Shown here piece after piece: positions 1-6,047 of a DNA stretch of 6,047 nt. The position numbers and the translations under genes are program-made. The stretch lies in contig JAEWUR010000215.1 of the NCBI GenBank assembly GCA_023397045.1, forward strand, positions 1-6,047, in the 5' to 3' direction. The DNA is from Planctomycetota bacterium. GTDB lineage: Bacteria; Planctomycetota; Planctomycetia; Pirellulales; Thermoguttaceae. Every line of letters starts with the position of its first letter. Position 1 is the stretch's first letter. The notes under the pieces are model-generated. The model saw only the letters and a list, made by a program, of their open reading frames with translations, was not told where the DNA came from and searched no databases.

Positions 1-396
1 GGCGAGAAACCGCTCGAACCCGCCGCCACCTACTTCTGGGAAGTCACAACGACGGTCGATGGGCAGTTGGTCCCGGTCTGCGAAGGATCGTTCAACATGG
101 CCAGCGATCGCGAGCGAGAAGAGGTCGAATCGCTGGTAAAAATGCTGGAAGAGCCCGACGCCGTGAACCTTGCCGTCGCGGCCCTATGGTACAAACAGAA
201 CCGATTCGTGCCCGAGGCCATCGCGGTCAGCGAGAAGCTTGTCGAATTGGCGCCGACGGCGTCGGTCTATCGCGAGCTGTCGGAACTCTATATCGAAGCC
301 GGCCGGGAAAAGGATGCCACGGCCGCCGACGCCAAGGCGGATGAGCTCGAAGGACTGTTGGGCGACGGGGATCCATCGACGGAAGAGAACCAGTAA
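1..396 (+). CDS. C-terminal part of a TPR-like repeat protein (5' end outside window)
   Basis: The frame is open from the first base to a TAA at 394-396, giving 131 visible residues, so the true start lies upstream. Residues 1-35 hold a short beta-rich piece (YFWEV, then a GQLVPVCEG turn and SFNMAS) that resembles the end of an extracytoplasmic beta-sandwich domain, as in DUF928-like or carbohydrate-binding-like proteins. Residues 36-50 are charged and helical. Residues about 54-85 and 88-119 form two helical hairpins with TPR-like spacing (ALWYKQNRFVPEAIAVSEKL, then VYRELSELYIEAGREKDA). The tail is acidic. The stop codon is one base before the GTG of the CHASE2 cyclase gene, so the two are almost certainly co-transcribed, and this product may belong to the same signalling unit. 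The family assignment is tentative because the diagnostic N-terminal part is missing; I do not recognise a specific gene. Confidence 0.8.
   Translation, partial: GEKPLEPAATYFWEVTTTVDGQLVPVCEGSFNMASDREREEVESLVKMLEEPDAVNLAVAALWYKQNRFVPEAIAVSEKLVELAPTASVYRELSELYIEAGREKDATAADAKADELEGLLGDGDPSTEENQ
381..387 (+). promoter_or_regulatory. Probable ribosome binding site for the CHASE2 cyclase
   Basis: GGAAGAG lies 10 bases before the GTG at 398, inside the last codons of the upstream gene. It supports the GTG start. The spacing is slightly long, and the match to the anti-Shine-Dalgarno sequence is partial. Confidence 0.45.
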
Positions 397-397
397 C

Positions 398-2311
398 GTG
401 GCATCGTCGCGCTTTCGGGCATACAAGTCTCGTTTCGCCTTTCATTCGGTCGTTTCGCGCGGCGCGGCCATCGGCGTCGTCTGTGCGCTGGTCTGTTGGG
501 CATTGAACAGCACGGCCTTGGTCGTCGAGATCGAGAACTGGCTCGACGACAGCAATTTCATGCTCCGCGGCCGGCGTCCGAGCGAGGCTGACATCGTCAT
601 CGTTTCGATGGACGAGGTGTCGCTCCAGGAAATCCGGAAGCCGTTGATGTTCTTCAGTCCGGAATTGGCTCAGGTCGTCAGTTATCTGAACGCCCAGGGG
701 GCGGCGGCCATCGGCGTCGATTTTCTTCTGCCGGACGCAGCCACCACGATGAAAGACCTGCAACCTGGCCAGCCCGGCGACATGACCACGATGGGCCAGG
801 CCGTCGGCTTGGCAGGCAACGTCGTCTTGCCCGAGTGGTTTTTGTATGGCGAGCAGCCGCTACAGCCGCCTTACGAATGGTACGACCGCAGTCTTCCGTC
901 ACAATATCCCTGGGCCGACTTGGGATTCGTCGACTTCACCGTCGATCCTGACTCCTGCATACGCCGGCAACAAATGCGTCGCGACACCGCCGAGGGATTT
1001 CGGCCATGTCTGGCGTTGGCGCTGCTGAGCAAAGCCCAACGATTGCCGCGGGAGTGGCTTTCGGCCGATCGGCTGATGCTCGACGGCGAGCCGATCCCAG
1101 TCGACGAGAACGGTTGCATGCGGATCAACTACGTCGGCCCCGTCGGCAGCATTCGCACGGTCCCATTTCGCGATGTTCTGCACGCGGCGAAAGGCAGCAG
1201 AGCATCGTTGACGTTCGAGGGCGCTACGGTGCTGATCGGCATGTCGGTCGGTACGTTTCAAGATCGGTATCCCACGCCGTTCACGTATCCGACGATCCTG
1301 CAACTGTTGCGGCCCGACGGCGCCGGCGAGCTGGAAGTGCAGATGTCGGGCGTCGAGATCCACGCCAACGTGCTGGCCACGTTGATGGATCGGGCGTTCA
1401 TCACAACGCCGTGGTTTTTGGCCACGCCATTGATGTTGTTGCTTCTGGGAGCGGTGCTCGGGGCCATTTTTTCGCGTTGCAGCTTGGAGTTGGGCGCTCT
1501 TCTGATGGTCGGCCATCATCTGGCATGGCGCGGCGTCTCGACCGGGGCGTTTGTTGCCGCCAACTGGCGGGTCGAGATGGCCGCGATGTTCCTGCTTGGA
1601 ATCCTGCTCTACGGAACGATCTTCGCCATGCGCTGGCGGTGGATTCGGCGCATGATGGGCATGGTCAAGTCGGAGGCCGTCGCTCGAGCGCTCGAGGCCG
1701 GCGGCGCGCGGCTCGATCTAGGCGGCCAACAGCGCAAAATCACGGTGCTATTCTGCGACATCCGGAACTTCACGACCTTCTCCGAGCGGCATTCAGCCGA
1801 GGACGTGGTCCGATTGTTGAACGCCTTTTTCGCGGCGGTCGTCCCGGCGCTCGAAGCGGCCGGCGGCACCGTCAATCAGTATATCGGCGACGCGGTCATG
1901 GTGATTTTTGGTGCGCCGGGCGATCAGCCCGACCATGCCGCGAGGGCGGTTGTCGCCGCCAGCGAAGTTCTGCGCCGCGTCCATGCGATGGCCGATCGTT
2001 GGCAAGAACTGGGCGCGGACGATTTTCGCGTCGGAGTCGGCATCCACACCGGACCGGCCGTCGTTGGCACGGTCGGCAGTCCCCACCGGCTGGACTACAC
2101 CGCCATCGGCGACACGGTCAACTCGGCCGCAAGGATCGAGTCGGCCAACAAGGAGTTGAACACCGAATCGCTCATCAGCGAAGCGACGTTTTTTGCTCTT
2201 CCTAAACCCGACCAAGAACGCATCGCGGCATTCGGCCAACCGAGAACAATTTCGGTCAAGGGAAAACAAGAGACGCTGCGCGTCTATGCGATTGATGCCC
2301 CGGCCTCTTGA
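398..2311 (+). CDS. CHASE2 domain-containing membrane adenylate/guanylate cyclase (class III)
   Basis: This 637-residue protein is predicted to make a cyclic nucleotide (cAMP or cGMP) from the NTP on the cytosolic face of the membrane, under control of an external sensor. Order of parts: a membrane helix at about 22-44; an extracytoplasmic CHASE2 domain at about 45-333, with the typical DIVIVSMDEVSL strand (65-76), AAIGVDFL (103-110), VLIGMSVG (278-285) and MSGVEIHANVLATLM (316-330); three closing membrane helices at about 336-358, 364-388 and 391-411; and a cyclase domain at about 446-635. The metal-binding Asp residues are D454 (FCDIRNFT) and D498 (YIGDAVMVIFG). The ribose- and phosphate-contacting N575 and R579 are present in IGDTVNSAAR. 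At the two purine-selecting positions the protein has Q494 (normally Lys) and T568 (Thr is usual for class IIIb), so substrate preference is uncertain. GTG at 398 is chosen because the frame upstream of it overlaps the preceding gene, the protein then starts just before the first membrane helix, and a GGAAGAG lies 10 bases upstream. The next Met follows that helix. There is no HAMP domain; a linker of about 35 residues joins membrane and catalytic parts. Confidence 0.93.
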   Translation: MASSRFRAYKSRFAFHSVVSRGAAIGVVCALVCWALNSTALVVEIENWLDDSNFMLRGRRPSEADIVIVSMDEVSLQEIRKPLMFFSPELAQVVSYLNAQGAAAIGVDFLLPDAATTMKDLQPGQPGDMTTMGQAVGLAGNVVLPEWFLYGEQPLQPPYEWYDRSLPSQYPWADLGFVDFTVDPDSCIRRQQMRRDTAEGFRPCLALALLSKAQRLPREWLSADRLMLDGEPIPVDENGCMRINYVGPVGSIRTVPFRDVLHAAKGSRASLTFEGATVLIGMSVGTFQDRYPTPFTYPTILQLLRPDGAGELEVQMSGVEIHANVLATLMDRAFITTPWFLATPLMLLLLGAVLGAIFSRCSLELGALLMVGHHLAWRGVSTGAFVAANWRVEMAAMFLLGILLYGTIFAMRWRWIRRMMGMVKSEAVARALEAGGARLDLGGQQRKITVLFCDIRNFTTFSERHSAEDVVRLLNAFFAAVVPALEAAGGTVNQYIGDAVMVIFGAPGDQPDHAARAVVAASEVLRRVHAMADRWQELGADDFRVGVGIHTGPAVVGTVGSPHRLDYTAIGDTVNSAARIESANKELNTESLISEATFFALPKPDQERIAAFGQPRTISVKGKQETLRVYAIDAPAS

Positions 2312-2324
2312 ACGAAACCGTTCA
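2309..2324. terminator. Small hairpin spanning both convergent stop codons
   Basis: TGAACG (2309-2314), loop AAAC, then CGTTCA (2319-2324) forms a perfect 6-bp stem. Its two ends are the stop codon of the plus-strand cyclase and the stop codon of the minus-strand permease. Only the inner 3 bp are informative, because two facing TGA codons are complementary by definition. No T-run follows on either strand, so an intrinsic terminator is doubtful. Confidence 0.2.
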
Positions 2325-4658
2325 GTTACAGGTAATCGGGCGCATGGGAGCGGCGTTTTCAACGGGGGCGTCGACCGGTGCGGATGCCGGCTGATGTTCG
2401 CCCCGTTCGATGGCCTCGGTCAGGATTTCTTCCGAGGATTTTGAGCCGGGCAAACGACCGAACCACCTCAACAGCAGCACGGTCGTCAATAAACCGATCA
2501 ACACCAACGGCCATTCGAAATTGCAGCCGCCGCCCTCGACCGGCAGGATGAGTTTCCGGATCCACGGCCAGTCGGGGATCATCGCCAACGTCACACGGCT
2601 ATTGGCCAGCGCGAGCCCGTTGTGGACGCAGTGGAAAACCATGCCGGGCAGAATGCTTCCGCACTGCGCGGCCAGGAATCCGAGCACGACGCCCAACAAA
2701 CACGCGATCAACGACTGCTGAAGAATGCCGTGGGCAAGGCCGAAAAAGACCGATGTGTAGATAATCGCACGCCATTTATGTCCCAGACGCCGGAAGCCGG
2801 AAAGGACGAAACCGCGAAAGGCCAACTCTTCGCAAATGGCGGGCACCACCGCGATGACGAGCAGAAGCTCGAAAAAGTTGGCGTGTTGCAGCAGGCCCTG
2901 CATCTGTTCGAGGGCGGGCCGAACGTTCTCGCTGATCGGATACAATTCGGCGACGACGGTCTGCAAGACATTGGCCATCGGATGCACCGCGACGGCCAGC
3001 AGAATTGCGGCCGGGATCGTCGCCCAGGACGGCCATTTCAGCAGCAACGTTTCGCGCGGACTTCGGGCGAGGAAAAAGGTCAACAGAACGGCGGGTGCGG
3101 CGATCACTAGGACCTGCGTAACCAGCGCCATCTGCGTCAACTGGCCGAAGGTGTCCATCTTCGATGGCGAGAGGCTCATGAAGAACTTCACGACGAGAAT
3201 CAATACGCCGCCGAACATCGCCGCCGCGGCCGTCGGCGTCGCCTGCCGGTCACGATAGAGATGGCGCAACCAGAGGCGAAGGTCCAGCCGTTCGCTTTCG
3301 CGGAACAGGACCGACTCGGTATTGAATTGATCGATCGCCCAACGAATCGACAGTAGGCAGGCGGTCAACGTGATAAGCGTCACGGTCGGCGAATATTGGA
3401 CCGCCAGCCAATAGTTGCCCTCCAAAACGCTTCGCAGCATCAGCACAATGCCGGTGATCGGAATCATGCTGTTGCCCAAGTTCAACTCGACGCCCGGCGA
3501 CATCGGCAGAATCACCAACGGCATGGTGATCAGCATCAAGGGCATCAGGTAGTATTGGCCTTCCTTCGTGCTTCGGGCGAATGCCGCCAGCGCGAGGCAC
3601 AAGGCGCTGAACAGGGCCGAGATTGGCAGCAAGGCCACGACCATTACGACGACGGCAGCCAACGGCGGCGGACCAAAGCCCGGCAGTTGCGTCACGACGA
3701 CCCAACCGGTCGCGCCGAGGCTCACCAAGTTGAGAACGGCCGTGGCGATGCTGAAGATCATGATCGTGAACAGCTTGCCGACGACGATTTCATCGCGGCC
3801 CGCGGGACTGCACAACAACGTTTCGAGCGTGCCGCGCTCTTTTTCGCCGGCGCAGAGGTCGACGGCCGGATAGAATGCCCCAGTCATCGCCCAGAGGATC
3901 AGGAGCACGGGCAGGACCTTCGACCACATCGAGGCCTCGCGCTGCTCGATGTTGGCCACGTCGGCACTTTCGACCAAGAACGGCCGCATCAGGTCTTTCG
4001 GCACGCCCGAGGTGGCCAGATTGTCGTTGCCGATCTGTTCGGTCCAGCGTTCCAACACGCCGAGCAAACGGGCGTGGGCAAGTTGCGATTTGTCGTTCGC
4101 CGAGTTGTAGAGGATTTCCGGGCGCGGGATTTCGAGGCCCTCTGGTCCCTTCGCTTTTTTGGAAGGGGTACCCGACGTGCCGTCAGCAGCAGCCTGTTTG
4201 GTCTCGATATTTTTGGCTCGACTGCGAACGGCCTCGCGAAAGGCGTCGAGTTGCTGGGCGAAATCGGGTGGGAAGTAGAGCGCCGCCTCGAACTTGCCCG
4301 ACTGGACTTGCCGAAAAGCCTTCGCCCGGGCGTCGAGCGTCGAGTCTTCATCGGCCAACGGTTGATCGGCCGCGAAAAACAGTTCCAGCAGGCCTGCCCG
4401 AGTGCAATCGACGAACAGCCGCGGCGCGAATTGCTCGCTTTCGAACAACGGCGGCAGGTCGGCAAAGTTCTCCTTCGCGCCGACGACCAGCACGCGCGTC
4501 GGATGCTCCTGCATGAACTGGGCAACCTGGAACAGGCTCATTCCCAGCAGAGGATAAAGCAAAACCGGCAGCACCGCGATCATGAACAGCGTCCGCCGAT
4601 CGCGGAGTTGGTCGCGAATCTCACGCAGCAGGATCAGTCGAACGTTCGAGAAGTTCAT
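2322..4658 (-). CDS. ABC-2 type (NatB-like) permease fused to a CPBP intramembrane protease
   Basis: This 778-residue protein is the membrane subunit of an ABC transporter with a protease-like second half. The N-terminal half has a cytosolic helix ([16 protein letters not shown]), membrane helix 1 at about 23-45, a large extracytoplasmic segment to about 245, then further membrane helices to about 439. The loop after helix 2 carries the NatB/ABC-2 hallmark [20 protein letters not shown] (271-290). A soluble linker at about 440-475 leads to a second multi-spanning module. This contains the CPBP (CAAX/Abi) motifs EELAFR (E610, E611, R615), FGLAH (F639, H643) and HCVHN (H676, N680), all intact. 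The C-terminal tail is Pro/Ala-rich. ATG at 4658 is chosen because it overlaps the ATPase stop as ATGA and puts [13 protein letters not shown] at the N-terminus; a start at 4679 (7 residues longer, GAGG 4 bases upstream) is possible. NCBI names a known 'ABC transporter permease subunit/CPBP intramembrane protease' family, so the fusion itself is not new. The substrate is unknown; Na+ export by NatAB is the nearest precedent. Confidence 0.93.
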   Translation of the reverse strand: MNFSNVRLILLREIRDQLRDRRTLFMIAVLPVLLYPLLGMSLFQVAQFMQEHPTRVLVVGAKENFADLPPLFESEQFAPRLFVDCTRAGLLELFFAADQPLADEDSTLDARAKAFRQVQSGKFEAALYFPPDFAQQLDAFREAVRSRAKNIETKQAAADGTSGTPSKKAKGPEGLEIPRPEILYNSANDKSQLAHARLLGVLERWTEQIGNDNLATSGVPKDLMRPFLVESADVANIEQREASMWSKVLPVLLILWAMTGAFYPAVDLCAGEKERGTLETLLCSPAGRDEIVVGKLFTIMIFSIATAVLNLVSLGATGWVVVTQLPGFGPPPLAAVVVMVVALLPISALFSALCLALAAFARSTKEGQYYLMPLMLITMPLVILPMSPGVELNLGNSMIPITGIVLMLRSVLEGNYWLAVQYSPTVTLITLTACLLSIRWAIDQFNTESVLFRESERLDLRLWLRHLYRDRQATPTAAAAMFGGVLILVVKFFMSLSPSKMDTFGQLTQMALVTQVLVIAAPAVLLTFFLARSPRETLLLKWPSWATIPAAILLAVAVHPMANVLQTVVAELYPISENVRPALEQMQGLLQHANFFELLLVIAVVPAICEELAFRGFVLSGFRRLGHKWRAIIYTSVFFGLAHGILQQSLIACLLGVVLGFLAAQCGSILPGMVFHCVHNGLALANSRVTLAMIPDWPWIRKLILPVEGGGCNFEWPLVLIGLLTTVLLLRWFGRLPGSKSSEEILTEAIERGEHQPASAPVDAPVENAAPMRPITCN

Positions 4659-5434
4659 GCCATCGATGCGAGGCCGCATGACGCCTCGCGACGTTGTTCA
4701 TCGTGATGGGAAATCAGTTGGAAAAACAGTTCTTCGAGGTCGCGCTGGTGGTGCATGTCGCGCAGTTCGTCGAGCGTGCCCTCGGCCAGGATCTGGCCTC
4801 GATGCAGGATCGCGACGCGATCGCAGAGACGCTCGGCCTCGCGCATGATGTGGGTCGAAAAAACGATGCACTTGCCGCGGTCGCGCAGTTCGGACACTGT
4901 GTTCAGCAGCGCTCGGGCCACGAGCACGTCGAGCCCGGCGGTGGCCTCGTCAAAAATCATGACCGGCGGATCGTGGATGATCGACCGGGCGATCGAGACC
5001 TTCTGTTTCATGCCGGTCGACATTTTCGCGCCGAGCACGTCGCGCACGTCGTTCATCTGGAGCTGCTCGAACAGCGCGTTCATCCGCTCGGTGAGCACGT
5101 CTTGCGGAATGCCATAGAGGCGGCCGAAATATTCGACCATTTCCCAGCCGGTCATCCGGTCATAGACGGCCGTGTTGGCCGACATGAAGCCGATCTGCCG
5201 GCGCACTTGGGCGGGCTGAGTAACCACGTCGAAGCCGTTAATCATGGCGGTGCCGCCGGTCGGGCGAAGCACCGTGCTAAGAATCCGCAGAGCCGTGGTT
5301 TTTCCGGAGCCGTTTGGTCCCAGCAGACCATAAATCTGACCGGGCCGCGCGTGAAAACTGACTCCGCCGAGCGCCACGAACTGACCTTGCCGAAGGTCGG
5401 GATACTGCTTGCTTAGCTCGCGGACGTCGATCAT
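4655..5434 (-). CDS. ABC transporter ATP-binding protein, NatA-like
   Basis: This 259-residue ATPase should drive the permease encoded directly downstream. Motifs in order: Walker A GPNGSGKT (39-46, K45), signature MSTGM (138-142) followed by KQKVSIAR, Walker B VMIFDE (158-163, with E163), D-loop GLD (167-169) and H-loop H195 (FSTHIM). The MSTGMKQK form and the DEATAGLDV stretch are typical of the NatA/ABC-2 branch. The Q-loop position in [15 protein letters not shown] appears to be A86 rather than Gln. ATG at 5434 ([12 protein letters not shown]) matches the normal start of the family; the frame could extend 22 residues upstream to 5500, but those residues (basic, [13 protein letters not shown]) look like non-coding sequence. 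No clear Shine-Dalgarno sequence precedes 5434. The stop overlaps the permease start by ATGA, indicating translational coupling. The C-terminal tail (about 240-259) is His/Glu/Arg-rich and likely unstructured. The transported substrate cannot be inferred. Confidence 0.95.
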   Translation of the reverse strand: MIDVRELSKQYPDLRQGQFVALGGVSFHARPGQIYGLLGPNGSGKTTALRILSTVLRPTGGTAMINGFDVVTQPAQVRRQIGFMSANTAVYDRMTGWEMVEYFGRLYGIPQDVLTERMNALFEQLQMNDVRDVLGAKMSTGMKQKVSIARSIIHDPPVMIFDEATAGLDVLVARALLNTVSELRDRGKCIVFSTHIMREAERLCDRVAILHRGQILAEGTLDELRDMHHQRDLEELFFQLISHHDEQRREASCGLASMA

Positions 5435-5471
5435 GGTGGAAGCACGGGGGCTATGGCGATTCTTATGGGGC

Positions 5472-5500
5472 GTTATTCGGCAGCGGATCCCCCCGGACAA
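5472..5500 (-). promoter_or_regulatory. Weak sigma70-like promoter candidate for the ABC operon
   Basis: Read on the minus strand, TTGTCC (5500-5495) and AATAAC (5477-5472) are separated by 17 bases, each matching 4 of 6 consensus positions. They lie in the 101-base gap between the mqnC stop and the ATPase start, and would give a 5' leader of about 30 bases. Such matches arise easily by chance. Read-through from mqnC is an equal possibility, since no terminator with a GC-rich stem is visible in the gap. Confidence 0.25.
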
Positions 5501-5535
5501 TGCAGGGAGAAAAAGGCCGAAAACATCCCTTCATT

Positions 5536-6047
5536 CTAATCGCATTGCCCAGCGGTTTCCTCTAAAATCCGATAAAAAACGTCCCTTTTGCGAGGGGTAT
5601 ACCCCGATTCGGTTACGGTTGTGCGGATTTCCGATTCGGTCGTGCGGAATTGGGTCCCGGCCGAAGCCACTACATTTTCCTCAATCATCAGACTTCCGAA
5701 ATCGTTAGCGCCGAACCGCAGGGCTAACTGGCCGACCGGAAGCCCCTGGGTGACCCAGCTTGCCTGGAGATTGCGGAAATTGTCGAGATACAGCCGGCTG
5801 ACCGCCAGCATCTTCAGATATTCGAACGCGCCCGCTTTTCTTGGCGAGGGCACTCCGTTTTCTGGCGAAACCGGTTTGGCAATGTCCCGATCCTTGGCCA
5901 AGACCTTATTGCCCGGCTGAAACGTCCAGCCGATGAACGCCGTGAAGCCGTGCGTCTCATCCTGAAGTCGGCGCAGCCGATCCAAGTGTTCGATCCGATC
6001 GGCCAGGGTTTCGACGTGGCCGAACATCATCGTGGCCGACCCGACGC
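5536..6047 (-). CDS. mqnC: Cyclic dehypoxanthinyl futalosine synthase, C-terminal half (5' end outside window)
   Basis: MqnC is a cytosolic radical SAM enzyme of the futalosine pathway of menaquinone synthesis; it cyclises dehypoxanthine futalosine to its cyclic (spiro) form, the step after MqnB and before MqnD. The frame is open to the right edge, giving 169 visible residues that end at TAG (5536-5538). Family hallmarks are clear: SATMMFGHVET near the left of the visible protein, AFIGWTFQP, EYLKMLAVSRLYLDNFRNLQ, ASWVTQG, GQLALRFGANDFGS and MIEENVVASAG. The family is roughly 350-380 residues, so about half is visible; the radical SAM cluster motif CxxxCxxC is in the missing N-terminal part and could not be checked. 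The stretch between WTFQP and EYLKML (about 30 residues, charged and Pro-rich) seems longer than usual. The related enzymes MqnE and CofH share the fold, but the ATMMFGHVE and FGANDFGS wording favours MqnC. It is transcribed toward the ABC operon, 101 bases away. Confidence 0.92.
   Translation of the reverse strand, partial: VGSATMMFGHVETLADRIEHLDRLRRLQDETHGFTAFIGWTFQPGNKVLAKDRDIAKPVSPENGVPSPRKAGAFEYLKMLAVSRLYLDNFRNLQASWVTQGLPVGQLALRFGANDFGSLMIEENVVASAGTQFRTTESEIRTTVTESGYTPRKRDVFYRILEETAGQCD

Noticed and set aside
170..397. Upstream extension of the cyclase reading frame
   Set aside because: It overlaps the well-supported upstream gene in another frame, and its Arg/Ser/Pro-rich translation resembles no CHASE2 protein N-terminus; GTG at 398 is the sensible start.
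466..720. Repeated 15-base string cggccatcggcgtcg at about 467-481 and 706-720
   Set aside because: Both copies encode Ala-Ile-Gly-Val in the same protein using common GC-rich codons; chance reuse rather than a functional repeat.
1006..2205. 399-codon plus-strand frame inside the cyclase gene
   Set aside because: Arg/Gly/Ser-rich translation with no recognisable motif; it is a high-GC shadow of the cyclase coding frame, whose domains run unbroken through it.
3396..4706. 436-codon plus-strand frame opposite the permease
   Set aside because: Composition dominated by Arg, Gln, His and Glu as expected antisense to a GC-rich membrane-protein gene; no domain seen and the minus-strand gene is certain.
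4694..5416. 240-codon plus-strand frame opposite the ABC ATPase
   Set aside because: Antisense shadow of an ATPase whose motifs are all in the minus-strand frame.
5504..5530. Possible terminator after mqnC (minus-strand CTTTTTC, with AGGGA/TCCCT flanks)
   Set aside because: The possible stem is only 5 bp with a 17-base loop and the T-run lies inside the loop rather than after it, so it does not fit an intrinsic terminator.

Overview
The window (about 60% GC, densely coded, almost no intergenic space) looks like chromosome from a planctomycete, probably of the Pirellulales type. This is an inference from three things together: a CHASE2-type adenylate/guanylate cyclase, a NatA/NatB-like ABC pair whose permease is fused to a CPBP (CAAX-type) membrane protease, and mqnC of the futalosine route to menaquinone. 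No tRNA, rRNA, mobile element or CRISPR array is visible, and nothing indicates recent horizontal transfer.

Layout. The left third is a plus-strand pair: the 3' end of a gene whose product has a short beta-rich piece followed by two TPR-like helical hairpins (1-396), then, one base later, a 637-residue membrane class III nucleotide cyclase with an extracytoplasmic CHASE2 sensor (398-2311). The rest is a minus-strand block read from right to left: the C-terminal half of mqnC (5536-6047, entering from beyond the right edge), a gap of about 100 bases with a weak promoter-like pair, an ABC ATPase (4655-5434), and the ABC-2 permease/CPBP protease fusion (2322-4658), whose start codon overlaps the ATPase stop as ATGA. 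The two blocks converge with only 10 bases between their stop codons (2312-2321).

How the parts work together. The ATPase and the fusion permease should form one membrane transporter of the NatAB/ABC-2 class, translationally coupled; its substrate cannot be read from sequence, and Na+ export is only the nearest named precedent. The protease half keeps all three catalytic motifs, so it is probably active. The left pair is probably a signalling unit in which the CHASE2 module senses something outside the membrane and controls cyclic-nucleotide synthesis inside. The main oddity is a Gln where adenylate cyclases normally carry the purine-recognising Lys. The window reads as ordinary chromosomal gene content with a few points worth checking; I do not see a clearly new system.
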